The notes beneath the pieces are model-generated. The model worked only from the letters and a program-made list of their open reading frames with translations. It was not told the origin of the DNA and did no database searches. A DNA stretch of 60,000 bases from Membranipora membranacea (lineage: Eukaryota > Bryozoa > Gymnolaemata > Cheilostomatida > Membraniporidae). Below are positions 11,556 through 26,200 of this stretch, one piece after another (the stretch's first letter is position 1; each line of letters opens with the position of its first letter). A program made the translations under genes and the position numbers. The DNA lies in the NCBI GenBank assembly GCA_914767715.1, contig OU612074.1, positions 15,674,062-15,734,061 on the forward strand, in the 5' to 3' direction.

Positions 11556-13960
11556 TATATGATTTTGTTTACTAGGATATCAGACTACTTACAGGTTACT
11601 GTTGAGGTTGGCAATGCCATATCACTTGTGGCTCTAAGTTAGTTGTTTAATTTTATTTCCTTATCATGATTTACTGTCTATGAGTACATATACACTAGCG
11701 AGGATACAAAATAGAAATAACCGACATAACACACAATCGACCACAATATTCATGACAGCTTAGTTGTAATGATTGAAGAGTTATTACTAAAATATCAGTA
11801 TAACAGATTAGTGATTTAGTAGAAGGAGAGCGGTATTCTAATAACAAAGTTATTACTAATAACAGTATAACAAATTTGGTGATCCAGTAAGCAGCTGTAT
11901 TCTAATCACAGTTATTTATCAACAGTTTGCTTCTCACATTTAATGAGTAGTAATAAGTAAATCTTTGAGTAAGAAGTGATAAGGGACAACAAGGAATCAA
12001 TAAACAAGGATTCCCAGAAGACTCGGGGGGGGGCATATTCCCTAAAATGTTTAATAGTCAGTTAGTTGGAAATTGCATCACTGATTAGATAAATGGGAAA
12101 GTGGTCATCTTGCACCACCAACCACGCCACATGCGGCCACAAGCACGATAGCAGTAGTGATAGCATATAAGCAAAAAGAGAGTGGTATAATTTAAGGTAT
12201 ACTCCTTGATAAAACCAGTAAAAGAAACTGCAAATGCACTCCATTAGTTAAATCTGTGGATCAAGAACATAGGATGTACAGATAGTTTGGAGTTGTTTTC
12301 TTATAAACAGCACACTTAATTGACTTTGACATTTTAACCTGGAATTTCCACCCACTGCGTGCTGTTGAAAAGCAAACTGAAAAAAAACAAACTTTGGGGT
12401 CTTTGTCAGTTAATCAGCAGAACTCAGGCGCGCCCAGGTGCGTGAGACATCATCAGTGGTACCCACAAGGCCCAGCAACGCCAGTATGCAGTCCAGCGTT
12501 GCATATACAGTGGTAGGTGAAGTTGTACACAACAAAAGGTACAACACCTGACACAACAAAGGCAGCGTTGTGCCAGGCGTTGTAGCATGCATGGAATATG
12601 GCGTGGTAGCAGGCGTGCATGCGGCCGCATGTGGCATGGTTGGTGGTGCAAGATGACCACTTTCCGATAAATGACATCATCCAAGCGTAAGGACATATTG
12701 CACAGTGTGATTGCTCTACCACTATGATACCAATAATCGGAGAGTTTGTAACTCAATTTTCAAATGGTAAAAAAAATGGTACCAAGCCTTTGAATTAATC
12801 AACGTTACAAAATCTGCTGCTCGATTCCTTATATATGTAGAATAATTAAAGTCAGAATAGAAATTGTAAATTTGTATGCTGTGTGTAAGGCCCGACATCA
12901 TTTATCTTGAGTTGTCTGCTCTTTAGGAGAGAACAGACAACCAATTAGTGGAAATTAGTAAAGGAAGGGTATCTGACGTACAAACTTTCGTTTGACGCTT
13001 GTAGGGAAAGATAAAATGATGAATTTGATAGCACATTTTCATAGTTTATGACTTACCTAGATGATAATCTGTTTTGATATTATTTGGTCGAGCTCACAAA
13101 AAAGTTATTCAGCTATGAATCGAGTGATATATGTAATGAGTGTCAAATTTCCTTTGATAAACACTTTCGTTCTTCTTACTTGGGAACAATAAGTAAACAA
13201 TAGATTTACTCGAAGCTTTAGCAACAAGCCTATATATTTCCTAGCGCATCATCGGCATTCAGTGATTTGGTATCTTACTAGCCTAAGTCTAAATAATGAA
13301 AGATAATATCTACTCTTAGCGTCATTGCATTTCTCTGTCATGTTCGCAAGATCACAAGTTATCAGCTTAATGTGATCCAAGAAGTTTAGGGTGAGTCAAA
13401 CTGCAGAGTAAAGGTTGATTTGTCTGTGGGCTTAGACTGGGATAGTTTATTAACATATTTGAGCAGTGCTGTGCAAATATTGGTCTTCAAGATTAGCTGT
13501 TTTGCTTTTAACAGGAAACCATTGCTCATTATTGGGCCTGCGTTTTGCCAACTAAAGCACATTAGCCATTATCAATTTTAGTGACTTCATCAAAAACCCA
13601 CACGATATCAATTTATTGCTGCTTAAACTTTTAAGGAATGTCTATGATAAGTTGGGGATGCATGCTTACCCCATAGTCTGTTAAGATGAAATGAAATCCT
13701 CAGGCTATTGTAAGAAATTTGACAAGAAATGGAGCCAGGTTTTCATTAGCTCCCTGACAGCTCAATTATGTAACCTGTCAAATTTTGTTTATACCAGTCA
13801 AGTAATGGAGGCCCATCATCAACACCCTTATAATTAACCTCAATTGGTTACATTCTAAGGCTATTTAAATCAGCGCCTGCCACTTAAGACTTGGCATCAA
13901 GTCATCCACACGCTGTGAACAATTAATATGTTATGCATGTAAACAATGCCCTGAAGAGCA
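11556..13960. other. Intergenic between divergent Mab-21 and sulfatase genes
   Basis: No coding gene is supported. The interval separates two divergently transcribed genes, so it should contain both promoters. It also holds a G-run near 12,027 and the inverted repeat pair at 12.1 and 12.6 kb, listed separately. The overlapping minus-strand ORFs at 12,410-12,756 are repetitive and Cys/His-rich by composition and show no domain. Confidence 0.5.
12092..12665. repeat. Inverted repeat pair (possible small TIR element)
   Basis: GGAAAGTGGTCATCTTGCAC and the following 25 or so bases near 12,093-12,138 recur as the reverse complement at about 12,618-12,664, with about one mismatch over 43 bp. Weaker similarity continues inward. 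The 480 bp between the arms carries GCGTTGT-type subrepeats and no gene. No target duplication was found. Confidence 0.65.
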
Positions 13961-13964
13961 GCGA

Positions 13965-13970
13965 TATAAA
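13965..13970 (+). promoter_or_regulatory. Candidate TATA box of the sulfatase gene
   Basis: TATAAA lies 63 bp upstream of the sulfatase ATG. A start about 30 bp downstream would give a short 5' leader. Position and orientation support it, but no transcript evidence is available. Confidence 0.45.
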
Positions 13971-14032
13971 TGGGCCTGCAATCCCTTTCTAGGAATTAAC
14001 TTTGAAGCTTTGCTAGAGCACATTGCACTGAG

Positions 14033-17000
14033 ATGGATTTATGGACGCTACTCATAACCTGCTGCTGTGTATTGGCTGTGTCAGCTGAGAAGCCGTCACT
14101 GTCTCCCAAAAGGTATGCCCTGGAGATGAATTCCTTCCATTTTATATTATAATTTATTGATGGACATTACATATATGCAGCGAGCTTACGTTTAACGTCC
14201 TGTATGTCTTGGAATTGAATTCTATTTACATGACATTGTACTCCATTTGTAGCCATGTATGCCTGTCACCAACATCCATTGACAATTTTGAGCGGAAGTT
14301 TATAGCAATGATATAATAAGACTTTTTATTGTATGGGAAACACCTTACATCAATAGAATGTTGATAAACATCTAAGTTGGGATTATCAGTGGTACAAAAC
14401 ATAAGAACACTCATGGATTAGGATGCCTGGTGTTAAATAGAATTCACTGTCATCGTATTGGCAAACCAATGCATATGTTTTGCATCCGAAGCTAGGGAGC
14501 TAGGGACTGAATGCTGTTCTTATCATGCAAAATATGAGAATAGCTTTTCTAAAGGGACCCAGCACGCTTGGTATGGTTTAACAGGGTTTCTGATTTATAA
14601 GGTCTAAATTATGCTGACTGCATTATTGTCAAATACTTTTATCCATGTATTTCTATTTAGGATCAAACCAAAGAAGCCTCACATCGTGTTTATGGTGGCA
14701 GATGACCTCGGCTACAATGATGTCGGATACCATGGAAGTGAGATTCGCACCCCGACTATCGACAGCCTGGCCTACAACGGTGTGTATTTATCATACAGTT
14801 TGTTAAAAACATTCCCACAATGCATTGTTTAGACTGGAGTCTTGTAAAAAGATTCTGATTCTTTCAAAAAAGATAATACCTGTTGACAGAGTTTTCCATC
14901 ACTCGACACATCTATCAATTAGTTCTAGCTCGGATTCCTATGACCTGCAGTGGCTGGAAAGGGCAGCTTTAGGGTCTACTCTTGTGTAAACCTTTAAGCT
15001 GACCATCCATTAATCTTGGTTATGAAGATTTTAAATTAAATCGGACACATATAAAACCATTTCCACATAGGTTGCCAGTTGTCAAATTTCACAGCTGTTG
15101 ATCGAGTTTTGGAAATCAAAAGCTTTAAATTCTACGAAATTGTTAAAAAAAGTACAGATGATGCGCGTAAAGGTGCCCTTTTTACCTGGACAATTCTGAG
15201 GCCGAGTGCCAAATTTCGCTGAAATCCAACACGACAGATTTGTTCACTGTGCAGCTGCAGACTTTTCAGGGTAACAGAAATTCAATAAGAAATTCACTGA
15301 AAATCGTCTAGGCATAAAGGTTGATAAAATTTGACCGTTTTATTGAGGTCTAAATTTTCTGAATTTCAGAGATTACTAGCCCAGGCATCAACGCAATGAA
15401 ATTTCAATTTACATCGATGTGTGGGAGGGGAAGGTACAGCATAACGCATATTTTTGGCAATTCTGAGTTGGCAGCACTGATTGATATTGATATCAGATTG
15501 ATAGAATAGTTGCAACAAAAGTGCACTTTCTGAAAAATCTTCCTGCTGTAATTTACAATGAATCATACCGATTTGACAAGAGTGATTGTGCTCCAGATCT
15601 TATAAATTACTGATACCTATTTGTTGCTAATAAACATTTATCCAATATTTTTCCAAGCACTGCTCACTGGCCATAGCTTGTAACCAACTTTGATTGATAG
15701 ACTCTAGATCAAGGCCTGTCTGTAGAGAGGGCAACTTCACCACTGGCAAAATGGATCAAATTTGATCTAGTAGACCCTAGGGTGAAGGGCAGCTGAGGCA
15801 ATTTATCAGGTAGTGCTATACCACCCAAACCTGTGACACTTATGTTTGCGGGTTAAGTTTGTGGGTTGAAATCGCAAATTTTGTCTCTGTCCAAAAATGC
15901 CGGCAGGCAGGTCGAGCATACCCGGGGCGTCAATTGAGCCTAGCAACTACCACCAACTACCACCAATGCAACTACCTACCAACTGAGCTACCTGTTATTC
16001 CTCATCACCTGACAATGAATAGTAGGCGCTCTATTTAATTTTATCTCACTATCTCATTATCTAACTTATTTTCCAGGTGTCAGATTGGAAAATTACTATG
16101 TGCAGCCGATGTGTAGCCCATCTCGAGCCGCTCTGATGACAGGAAGGTATCCCATACACCTCGGCCTGCAACATGAAGTCATCTACGCCGGACAGAGAGC
16201 TGGGCTACCTCTGGAGATAAAGACCCTCGCTCAAGAGCTCAAAGGGAGAGGTATGGGATAGAATCAACCACAATTAGTTCATTTTTATGGTTGCTACGTG
16301 ACAGAGGGGAGGATTTGATTACTGGGCATCACTCTTATATATGCATTACCCTTTCTGAAAGTTTCCCCGTCTTATTCTCCCACCATAATTTACGTTACAA
16401 GCCATCATTGGAAGCAATGAAATATCTGCTATTTGTGGCAATGTCACAATATTAGGGTTTTTGTTTGCACCAAATGATAGCGTGTATAAAAGCAATGGTC
16501 TGACAAAATAATCAGACAGACAATCTGCAACTTTAATGCAAATCTAGGACTATTTTTTTAGCTCTACTATACTCCTGTAGTTTTGCAGCAGCTAATAATC
16601 ATGCATACTCTGACAGCTGAAATTAATTGTAAACAATTCTTAATAAATATACTTCATACCAGCTGCCAACTTATGCCATCCTTTATATTATTATATCGCT
16701 CCTGTTCCTCCCTTTGATCGAGGTGTGACAACACATTTTGTAAGCAAACAGTATTGAGGAAATCTAATTTATTCATAATCAAATTTAAGTTTGCGTAAAA
16801 CTAAAATTGAATAATTTATCCATAAAGATACTTCTCTGGCTGTGTGTAGATTAATGTACATTGATGTCAGCTGATGTAGGTTGATGTAGGACGATGAGTT
16901 AATCCAATATTGCTGTTGCTGGTTGTCAAGCCATTTATTTAAAAAAATTCAGTCGATTGATTCATTATTATAATGGCTGTGCATGATCTCAAGTCAAAGT

Positions 17001-20000
17001 GATTTGATCAGTGAATAATGAACATTGAACCACTAAAACATCCAATATTCCAAAGGGTATTTTCACATCTGTATATATCTTCGCAGGTTATGCTACACAT
17101 GGTATCGGGAAATGGCATCTTGGTTTTTTCACTGAGGAGTATCTTCCTACAAAGAGAGGGTTTGACAGTTGGAAAGGCTACCTAACAGGTTACTGTTATT
17201 TTACAAATTATCAATCCACATCAAATTATAGCATTTGTTCCCCAATTTTAATATTTTTGTTTGCGACTATGAAGAACAATCAAGATTTGACATGATGTCT
17301 CATTAAAAAGGCTATTACTATGGAATGATAACTAGAGACTTTATATGCCTATATGCCCTTACATGTCTACTAGCAAACACAATCTGCTTGACCATTCCAC
17401 CATTACAGTACATATGAATTTTGTATTTATATTAACGTTTGTTGTATTATTAGTTAATATCAATATTTATTGTTTTTTTTACGTAACATTATTAAAATAA
17501 ATTCATTTCATCTTATATTTCACATTATATTGTGTCCTCAGTAGAATGACACTAAGATTTCATTTGACAGGCAATGAGGACTACTACACACACAAGGATT
17601 GTCAGGCAATGGGTTGTGGTTTCGATTTCCGAGTTGACGACAAGCTGGACTGCAATGACACAGGACGATATTCTACCCTAGTTTATACAGAGAGAGCGAA
17701 GGAGATAATCACCAAACATGACGCAGAGGAGCCTCTGTTCCTGTATATGCCGTACCAGGCTGTCCACTTCCCAATGCAGGTGATCATAATATGTGCCGAT
17801 AGTTTTAGAGCACAGGCTATTTTGTCTTCGTTGTTTTTGTCTTCGTTCTTTTGTTTAATTTTTTATAAAAACTGTACTATTTGTTACGGCACCATCCCTT
17901 ACAAATTGATAAAATTAGACAGAGATGCGCAACAGTTTGCAGTGGTTCACTCCTCACAATGAACATTTCCAAAAGTTTCCCTGGACACAAGATTGATATG
18001 AAAGAATAACGGTCAGTTGCCCCTTTTAGAATCTCGCTGATTTTCTTGTTACCCTTCAAATAGTTTTTTATTATCATAAAAAGCCACAAAATATACAATG
18101 CGATGCCGAATACCTGAAATGCAATCAATAGCAATAAACTACAGTGTGATCAGTGCGAGCTCTTGCATGAAAATGTAAATGATCTTCGAGTTGCATTGTG
18201 GGATACTTCCAAACTGAGAGTTTTGCTGATGTGTTATTTTTTAAAATTGCATTGTGGTATACTTTCATAACTTATGATACTTGATACTTGATAACTTGGA
18301 TACTTTAATAAAAATGATTTTGCTGATGTCATATTTTTTATTATTATATTTATTATTATTGCATTGCATGTTTTTTCTGGGAATCGCTTTGTGTACATTT
18401 TCAATAATTTTACTGATCTGAATATTTCCTCTGTGTTACAAGATGATTATCACAATTACCCTGTTATTCCAGGTGCCAGAATCGTACACTAAGCCATACG
18501 ATATGTTAATATACGACAGAGATAGGAAAACTTACGCTGGTATGATGTCATGTCTAGATGAATCTGTTGCTAATGTCACAGGGTAAGTTTTTTGTTGACA
18601 TGATTTGTACTTGCCTTCTCCACCACGGTCCTTGAAGTGTTGTCCCTTATTATCTCCATGCTGTTCACGAGGGTGGTAACTGTGCAATCAGAATCAGACT
18701 GTCATTTTGTTGGTATATCAGTTCAGACAAAATTTGCAATTTAGCTGTTCAATTATTATCATTGCACAGTTGTTTAGAATTGCTGTCCTTAAAGTTACTG
18801 AATATTATGCTAATATACTGGTAGTTGCTTCCTCTTTGTCAATGAACGGACAACTACTTGAATACAGCCTTACATTCTTATACCTCTAGCATTTTGCCCA
18901 TTTGAAGTTAAAGAGGGAGCACCAAAATAAATGTTAAGCCGACAATCAATAGAAGATTCCTCATAGCTCAAACTACAATTGGTCCATTTGGAGTTTAAGT
19001 CAGCTATTTTGCGGTCAGTTGACCTGCCAAGGGCACAACTTAATGTGTAGGTAGAATCAATTAAAACTCGATTATAGTGACCTAAGTCCTATAATTTCAT
19101 TTTAAATAAATTGAATTTGACGTCAGTTATGACCAGTTTGGACTAGTTCCTGTTAGTTTAATGTCCTCCTGCAGTTGGCGCCAAGAATGGAATTTTACAT
19201 TTCTCCCCTCGGCTGTATCATACTGGTCATTCGGACTCAATCATTCATTCGGAGTCATTAAACTCGATTCATACATGCTTTATTTGGTTTAGCGATTAAA
19301 TCTCATCACATTATTTGTACTTCCTCCCTGAAGAGTTGCACTTTAAACCTTCCTCTCTCAGCTATCTCATAAAAGACCAACAGTAAATTTCCTGTCTAAA
19401 GTAAAGTTTGCATTCCTTCTTAGGGGAAGTTATTTTTCAAATAAACAAGCGCTGCCTTTGTAAAAGTACTTTTCATTGGAATGCGGGCCCCATAAAGCTC
19501 CATCAAAATTGCTCACGAGCCAACTTGACTAAACCATTGTTATGCAATCGGTTATTAGTTTTGGCAAACATTCTTGTCAAGGGAAATTTGAAGTTCTGAG
19601 GTTATGCCAGCTCTTGTTTTTGCTTTGACTGCTTTATCAAATTGTAATCACTACCTCATTTTCTTTAACGGTCCCGACAGGATATCAAAGTACATATCAA
19701 AAAAGTGATACTCAGAAGACAGCTCTGATAACACTCCCCTTATTATTAGCCGAAAAACATAGTCTAGACCTGATGGTGATCAAACTCACATTACTCTATA
19801 ATCATTGACAGGTACCTGAAGGAGCGTGGTATGTGGGAGGACACAGTTCTAATATTCTCAACAGATAATGGTGGTGAAACAGCCAGGGGAGGCAACAACT
19901 GGCCTCTCAGAGGCAAAAAGTGGACTCTATGGGAAGGAGGTAATGGGAATATTACCAAATTTTTACTGTATAAACTCAACTTTGATTTTTTTGTGTATAA

Positions 20001-23000
20001 ATTTGATATTTCTGGTGGCATCGATACATCTACTCTATGAAACTTCCAACCATATGTTTCTATACCAGGTCTTTCTGATATCATAGTAGGTTACTTGAAC
20101 TTTTGATTAGATAGCTCTGTAGCAAGCATTGTTTGGCAGTTGTGCCAGCTTATATGGATTGGGGTTTCACTACTCATTGTTTTAACTGTCACCCGAATGT
20201 TTTTGTTTTGCTTGACTTCAGGAATAAGAGGAGTAGCTTTCGTCCACTCTCCACTGCTAAACCGACCATATAAAACAATCCATAACTCACTGATGCACAT
20301 ATCGGATTGGTATCCAACCATCGTGGAGGGAATACTTGGAGAATCCCTGGATGACTCAGGAAAACTAAAGGAATCCTTCAATAAAAATGCAAAATTTCAG
20401 CAGACTACAAATTCAGGGGAGGCTATTGGACCTGTGGGATTTGATGGTATGAATATGTGGGACAGTATCAACGATGGCAGTGCGGGACTAAGGACTGAAC
20501 TTCTCCACAACATAGACCCCCTCATGCCCCACCCTGGTAGGTGCTACATGTTGCGTTTGTATTTTAAACGCAATGCATAATTAACTGAGGCTACAAAAAG
20601 CTTAGTGAAAAGCTAAAATAAATAATTCATAGCCCTAAGCCACCACCCAGTGAGCCCAAATGGATATGTACAAATGAACAAAATATCATCAGAGCGACAT
20701 TGACACATTCCAAATTTACTGTTACCAGTTGAGTCCTTCTTGGTGGCATATGTGGCAAAATTGGCAGGAAGGAATAAATGCATCACTGCTGGGTTCTGGG
20801 GGCTCAGACAATAAATAAAGGAATGTCTGTCTAAGACCCATCCGCGATCCCATTTGCATGGAGGCCGTTTCACGATTGCGCTGTCAGAAGCATCCCTCAA
20901 AATACAGTTGCGTTATGTAAAGGTGATAGAAACCTCTGCCTTCTATCAAAACAAATGACACACAGTTTGCTGTTGTTATAAAAAAGTGGCATCATTTTCC
21001 AGGCAATGCTTTGTACAACGAAACTTTCCCTACAAACTGTACATCAGCTATAAGAGTAGGGGAGTGGAAGCTACTCACTGGCGCTCCTGGTGTGTCTAAA
21101 TGGTGAGTCTTATTCTTAGATCTTCCCCTGAATTGTAGATTGTTTCCCAAGCCATGTCTAGAGGCGAGCCCATAGAGTCATCATGGGTGAACCACACAAA
21201 TGATAAAAATTCATAACAATCATATGTATGATCACACCATACTTAAGAGTTATGCTAACAAGCAAAAATGGAAAGACAATCCTTAATAACGTAGAATATT
21301 TTCATTAGTTCTAATTGTGTGTTGAAGAATTGTCACTGGCATCGAACTGTCAAATGGCTTTGTCTATAACAACATAATATGATTTGCAACATTATTTTAG
21401 GGTTATATTTTGCAAGTTTATGCAAGTGAGTGAGCTCTAAAAGGTACTGAAAAACATAAAATTTGTTAGCCAGCATGCTAGAAATGATTCTGGGTGAATA
21501 TATTTGTTGTCACCTCCATTAATTCTCTCAATCCTTTCAGGTTTCCGCCTCTGACAAGTGGGAGGAGCAGACATACAAAATGGCTGACTGACTGGTTTGC
21601 TAGGCATCAGAAGCTTGAGAGAGTGATTTCAGGGAATAAGACTGAGAGACAGGCGATCCTAGACTATGATACTACATACCATACAGCGTACGACCCGTAC
21701 ATGCAAGACACCATCGAACAGTAAGGACTACACGAATAGATGCCTTGATAGTCTATTTGGCCATCAGTTTTCCAGCCAAGGAGTCTGCAATCCTATCACT
21801 AATATGCTAAATTAATAATTGAACAATTTCCATGGGTTGAAAATGTAACAGATAATAACATTAAAAGACTTGCGTTGGTCCCTCTGTTTTCTTATGTTTT
21901 ATCAACTGGGAGTTAAACACAGGCAGCTGTTTGATATGACATCACTACCGGCATAAGAAACTTGCTCTGCGTTCTAGCAATTGCTTATTCATATTGCTCA
22001 AAACGTTTACTAAATTAAAATATACATCTCAGGCTTATAAGTCATAGAAAAAGTGGTTAAATGTCGTCTCCCTAGCCATGGGGGTACAACTCCTTATCTA
22101 TTGCAGTTAGGTGAATGGTAAGGCATGCCATATTTGTCAGATCTCCATGTTGTCTTACATGATTGGATTTTCTTTCTGCTCAACACTCAACTATTCATAT
22201 TTTCAGTTATGATCCAGGTAAATGGACGAATGAGCGATTTGTTGAACATGTGAAAACAGAAAATGGAGAGCCTAAGAACGTGTGGTTGTATAATATAACA
22301 GCAGATCCTGAAGAGATCATCGATCTTAGTGATAGATACCCTGGTGTAAGTTAAGTGTGTCATACCACGATGCCATTTATCAAGAATTTTGATTCTCTAA
22401 AGTAATTCATTTCATTGGTATACACCAATGTAGAACAAGTCTGATCCGATTGGCTGCATTCCTGTTGCTCCCCCTGCGACGTGACCAGTGGATTTGGAGC
22501 AACTTGGAATGCAGGCAAATGGACCAAGCTTGGTCTAATACCATAGTATTAAGATAAAGTCTATGGTTTTCACTATTTTGTTGACCTGCGAGTAGCCACA
22601 AGAATTGTGAAAATTTAATAATAATTCAATAATTTAGTTTTCATCGAAAGTAAGTCACTGATTATGCTGCCTTCTCTTCTCACACAATTTAATTTTAAAT
22701 CATTCCTAAAACAGAAACAAAGCAAAATTTATTCATAATAATTCATATAATACTTTTATTTATTAGGTAGTGAAACAATTGCTGAATAGACTAGCCTTCT
22801 ACAACCTCACTGCAGCAAAGCCTAATTTCCCTGGTCTAGACCCTGCAGCAAAGCCTGATCTGAACAATGGCACCTGGTCACCCTGGATCTTCCCCAACGG
22901 CACAATGATTAACGGTATCACACTCGCTCCTGCAGAAACAACGTCGCCTACATCAACAGCGGCCATAACAACAACCACACAAATAACAACAACAACGGCA

Positions 23001-23246
23001 ACTCGTACCTCCAAACCGACTACTAGACCTTCTACCAGTAGTCCTACTACTGCCAGTACCACTCAGCCGCTCAAAGATAAGCTTAACAAGAAAGCATACA
23101 GGAATAATGAGAAGGATAGGAATCGAATAAATAAGTCGCCAAGAGACCTAAGCAGAAAAGAATTGATCTTCACAAAGATCCTAAGGAAGGTAGCTGGGTA
23201 CTGGCGCCAGGCTCAAAGAGTTGTACACAATGCATTTAATCATTAA
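14033..23246 (+). CDS. Secreted arylsulfatase (ARSB/ARSI/ARSJ-like) with Thr-rich, basic C-terminal extension, 12 exons
   Basis: Exons: 14033-14112, 14661-14779, 16077-16250, 17087-17188, 17571-17779, 18473-18582, 19812-19939, 20222-20536, 21003-21102, 21541-21720, 22207-22345, 22767-23246. Phases agree and give 711 residues. A signal peptide ([18 protein letters not shown]) leads into the alkaline-phosphatase-like sulfatase fold. By analogy with human ARSB the active site looks complete: metal ligands D41/D42, the formylglycine cysteine C79 in CSPSR with R83, K133 and H135 in GKWHLG, H224, D283/N284 in DNGG, and Lys in [12 protein letters not shown] (300-301). The family hydrolyses sulfate esters, and the ARSB branch acts on GalNAc-4-sulfate in glycosaminoglycans. 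The actual substrate is not readable here. At least nine N-glycosylation sequons fit the secretory route. Residues 610-652 are almost entirely Thr/Ser/Pro, followed by a Lys/Arg-rich tail to 711, which ARSB lacks (human ARSB is about 533 residues). Introns reach 1.3 kb. Confidence 0.95.
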
Positions 23247-26200
23247 CTTGGTGAATTAGGCCTAGGCCCGTTTTAATATCAGCATATGGCTGCTACCTTA
23301 TGATATTATAAATTTCATTTTATTTGAATGTTCTCCAATGATTTTAAACATTGATCAGTGACTTATTTCTGGTATCTGTTTTTGTTTTGATATAAATTGT
23401 AGGTGATTTGATATTGGTCAATTCAGTTAAAGCAATTGTTCACCTGAATCGAGGATAATGCATCTCTAATCTATGCTAGGCCATGCTAGAAGTATCACCA
23501 AACTTTACGATGAAAACAGGAAGAGTTCATTTTTTTACATGCCTCCTTCACAAGTTTTGCATGCTACCAATTTTTCTACGGTAAAGCCGAAGTCCCCGGT
23601 TATTGAATATTTTTTACTTATTATCTGCCCATTTGTCTTGTACTATAATACTTATTCGTATTGTATATAGACAACTTTCAAAAATAGCAAAGTTAGTCAC
23701 TTCATGAATACAAGCATAAATTTAATTCAGTAAATATGCATGAATATAAAACATCATTATATAACCAAGGAGTCGGTTACTCCTTTCCTGAGTCATAGCT
23801 ATTGAATAGATATGATGCAAGATTGAAGTCCTCTTGCGTTTCGCTTAGAATAATAGATCCTGATTCCTAACTAAGTGCAGTTTTGTGTGCATGAGAGAAA
23901 CCTATTTTGCCAATTTGACACAGCAAATTAATTGACAATATAAACAGAATGCACCAACAAAGACTGCAAATACATCTGACTTTTGAGTTGGCGCCCTTGG
24001 CCAACAGAATCAGAATCAGAATTGATATATTGCATGGTACTGGATAAAGGCAGTTGCACACTTCAGAAAAAAACTCAGAGCCTCAGGTGATACATTCATT
24101 ACTGACAATTATTTTCAGGTAAAGGGCTTGAGATTGTGTACCAAAGTTCAATATAATAAACCACTGTTAATTTTATTCACCTAAAATTGAGCAGTATCTC
24201 GAAAAAAGTGGCAAACAAACCAAAATACAAGCCAGTGTTAAGTTGCATTACAGTTGCACCTTGTCCAATAGTCATAGTGATTTATACTGAGGTCTTGATG
24301 AGTTTTTGTCTGTTAGAATCATAATCACAAACAAGTGGAAAAACAAAAGATCTGACAACTATAGCCTGCCTTACCAATCAACAAACTGTGACACTTGTAT
24401 GACTGGTAAGGAGTTGTCCCCCATGGGTAAGGGAAAGACAACTGATGATGATGATGATGAACTCTTTATTGATAAAATAAAAAAACAAAATGCCTCTATT
24501 TACAGGCAAAGATGAAAGGATAATATTTGAGAATATATAAAAATACAATCTACAGGAAAATTGGTTTTTGTACAGTTTTTACAAGTAACATAAATGACAT
24601 AATAATGAAATACAGTTATAAGGTTGAAAATAAAAATATCATGAGTATTTGATTGACAATTATTTGAGATTGTGATGTCTGTGCAACCTTTTCTGCCACT
24701 AGTGTGTGTTTAGGCAATCGCTGTCTGCATGAGAAATTGTCGTGAGTCGGTCACAGCATACCTAGCAAAACCTAGTACCATACACAAACCTTAATCAAAT
24801 ATCATCTCACTAATTTTCCTGCTTTCACAAACATTATTCCCGTGGCTCAGTAGACAGTTTAAGAGGGCGATATGGGTTCAATCCCCATTTTTTCAGAGTT
24901 TCTGGTTGGAACGTCGTCCTGTTTATCAAAGTTTTGATAACGAAGAGGCTTTATAGACCAGTATTTTGTCGATGTTCTGGCGTGCCTTAAACAGGAGATT
25001 GTGATGTCTGTGATTGTCCTCCGTACTATCTGAGATCGGTGTCTGCGGCGCTGGTATCCATTGCTCATACATCAGACAGCCCTAGTCGCTGCGATACCAA
25101 ACCCATGGGCCCTGGTGTGTTGGCTCTGACTGGTCGGAGGGGGAAGAAGTGCCAATGCCAGGTCATATACTTTCAGGAAAGAAGCGCATTTGATCTTGGC
25201 ATGCCCAACTTTCTATCATTTCCTTTACACGCAATTTATCCAATTTCTTCAGCATATTTGCTAACAAGATGAGCAGAATTCGGGAAAAGGCGTATCTTAT
25301 CATGATTCATAGATAAATATCATCATCGTTTATTATTATTTTGACAGCTATAAAGAGATAACTCAATTTTCAATGGGTGGTGATTCGTCAAGATAGACAT
25401 TTATCAGACCAAACGATGTCGATAACAAACATATTAATGTATGCGCACAAAGAAATTTTAGAATCAGAATGACTCTAGCTCATAATCAAAAGGCATATTA
25501 GCATCAAATAATAGTTATATTGATTGCAAGATAGTTCCCCACTTAACCCTTAGAGTTAATTTGACTCTTTATTCACCTACAGCCAGTTTCAAAGGCAGTT
25601 GATTATTTCAGAGTATCAAATCATAGCGGATGGTTCTTCAATTGGCAGGTCATTTTAGCGTAAAATAATCAATTGCAAGGGTGAAGTAGGGGAACTATCG
25701 CATTGCAGCACATAGACTAATTTCCACAATATCTGGACTCTTAGAATATTGACGGATGATGATCAAGATGAATGCTATGTTAAAACTCACGTGCCTTATC
25801 AAAAAGCAAGCAGTGGTTATTTTTTTTACTTGGACAATTTAAATGCCATATTCAAGGACATTGTTTATTGAATAAATATATATGATTTTCAATTGTACTT
25901 TATTTATGGTGAGGTCTATTGTGACAAATTAAAGCACACGTTAAGCCACGGACAAACCGATAGCCGATCTGAATGTCGTTGAATCATAGCTGCTATGTTG
26001 CTGCAGTTCTGCCACGAGTTCAACCACGAATTAATTTGACGGTGGATGGTGAGCTTTTATTGGACCAGTTTCTGGATTCACAGACATGGTCAACGCTGAA
26101 CAATTCGGCCATTCGCACTCTGTTCAGTGGTAGCTACAATATAGTAGAATTTCACAGATAAATCCAGATCTACCAATCATCTGGTCTGATTGTCAATTTC

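Noticed and set aside
12410-12756. Three overlapping minus-strand frames rich in Cys and His
   Set aside because: Several frames stay open at once over a repetitive GC-rich stretch, no zinc-finger spacing is regular, and there is no splice context.
22799-23062. Val-rich minus-strand frame
   Set aside because: It is the complement of the Thr-rich codons in the last sulfatase exon.
24840-24885. A functional tRNA gene
   Set aside because: The A-like and B-like boxes are too close together, and no acceptor stem or anticodon arm can be drawn.
25973-26161. 62-residue plus-strand frame
   Set aside because: It has no recognisable domain, no clear donor or acceptor, and a length expected by chance.
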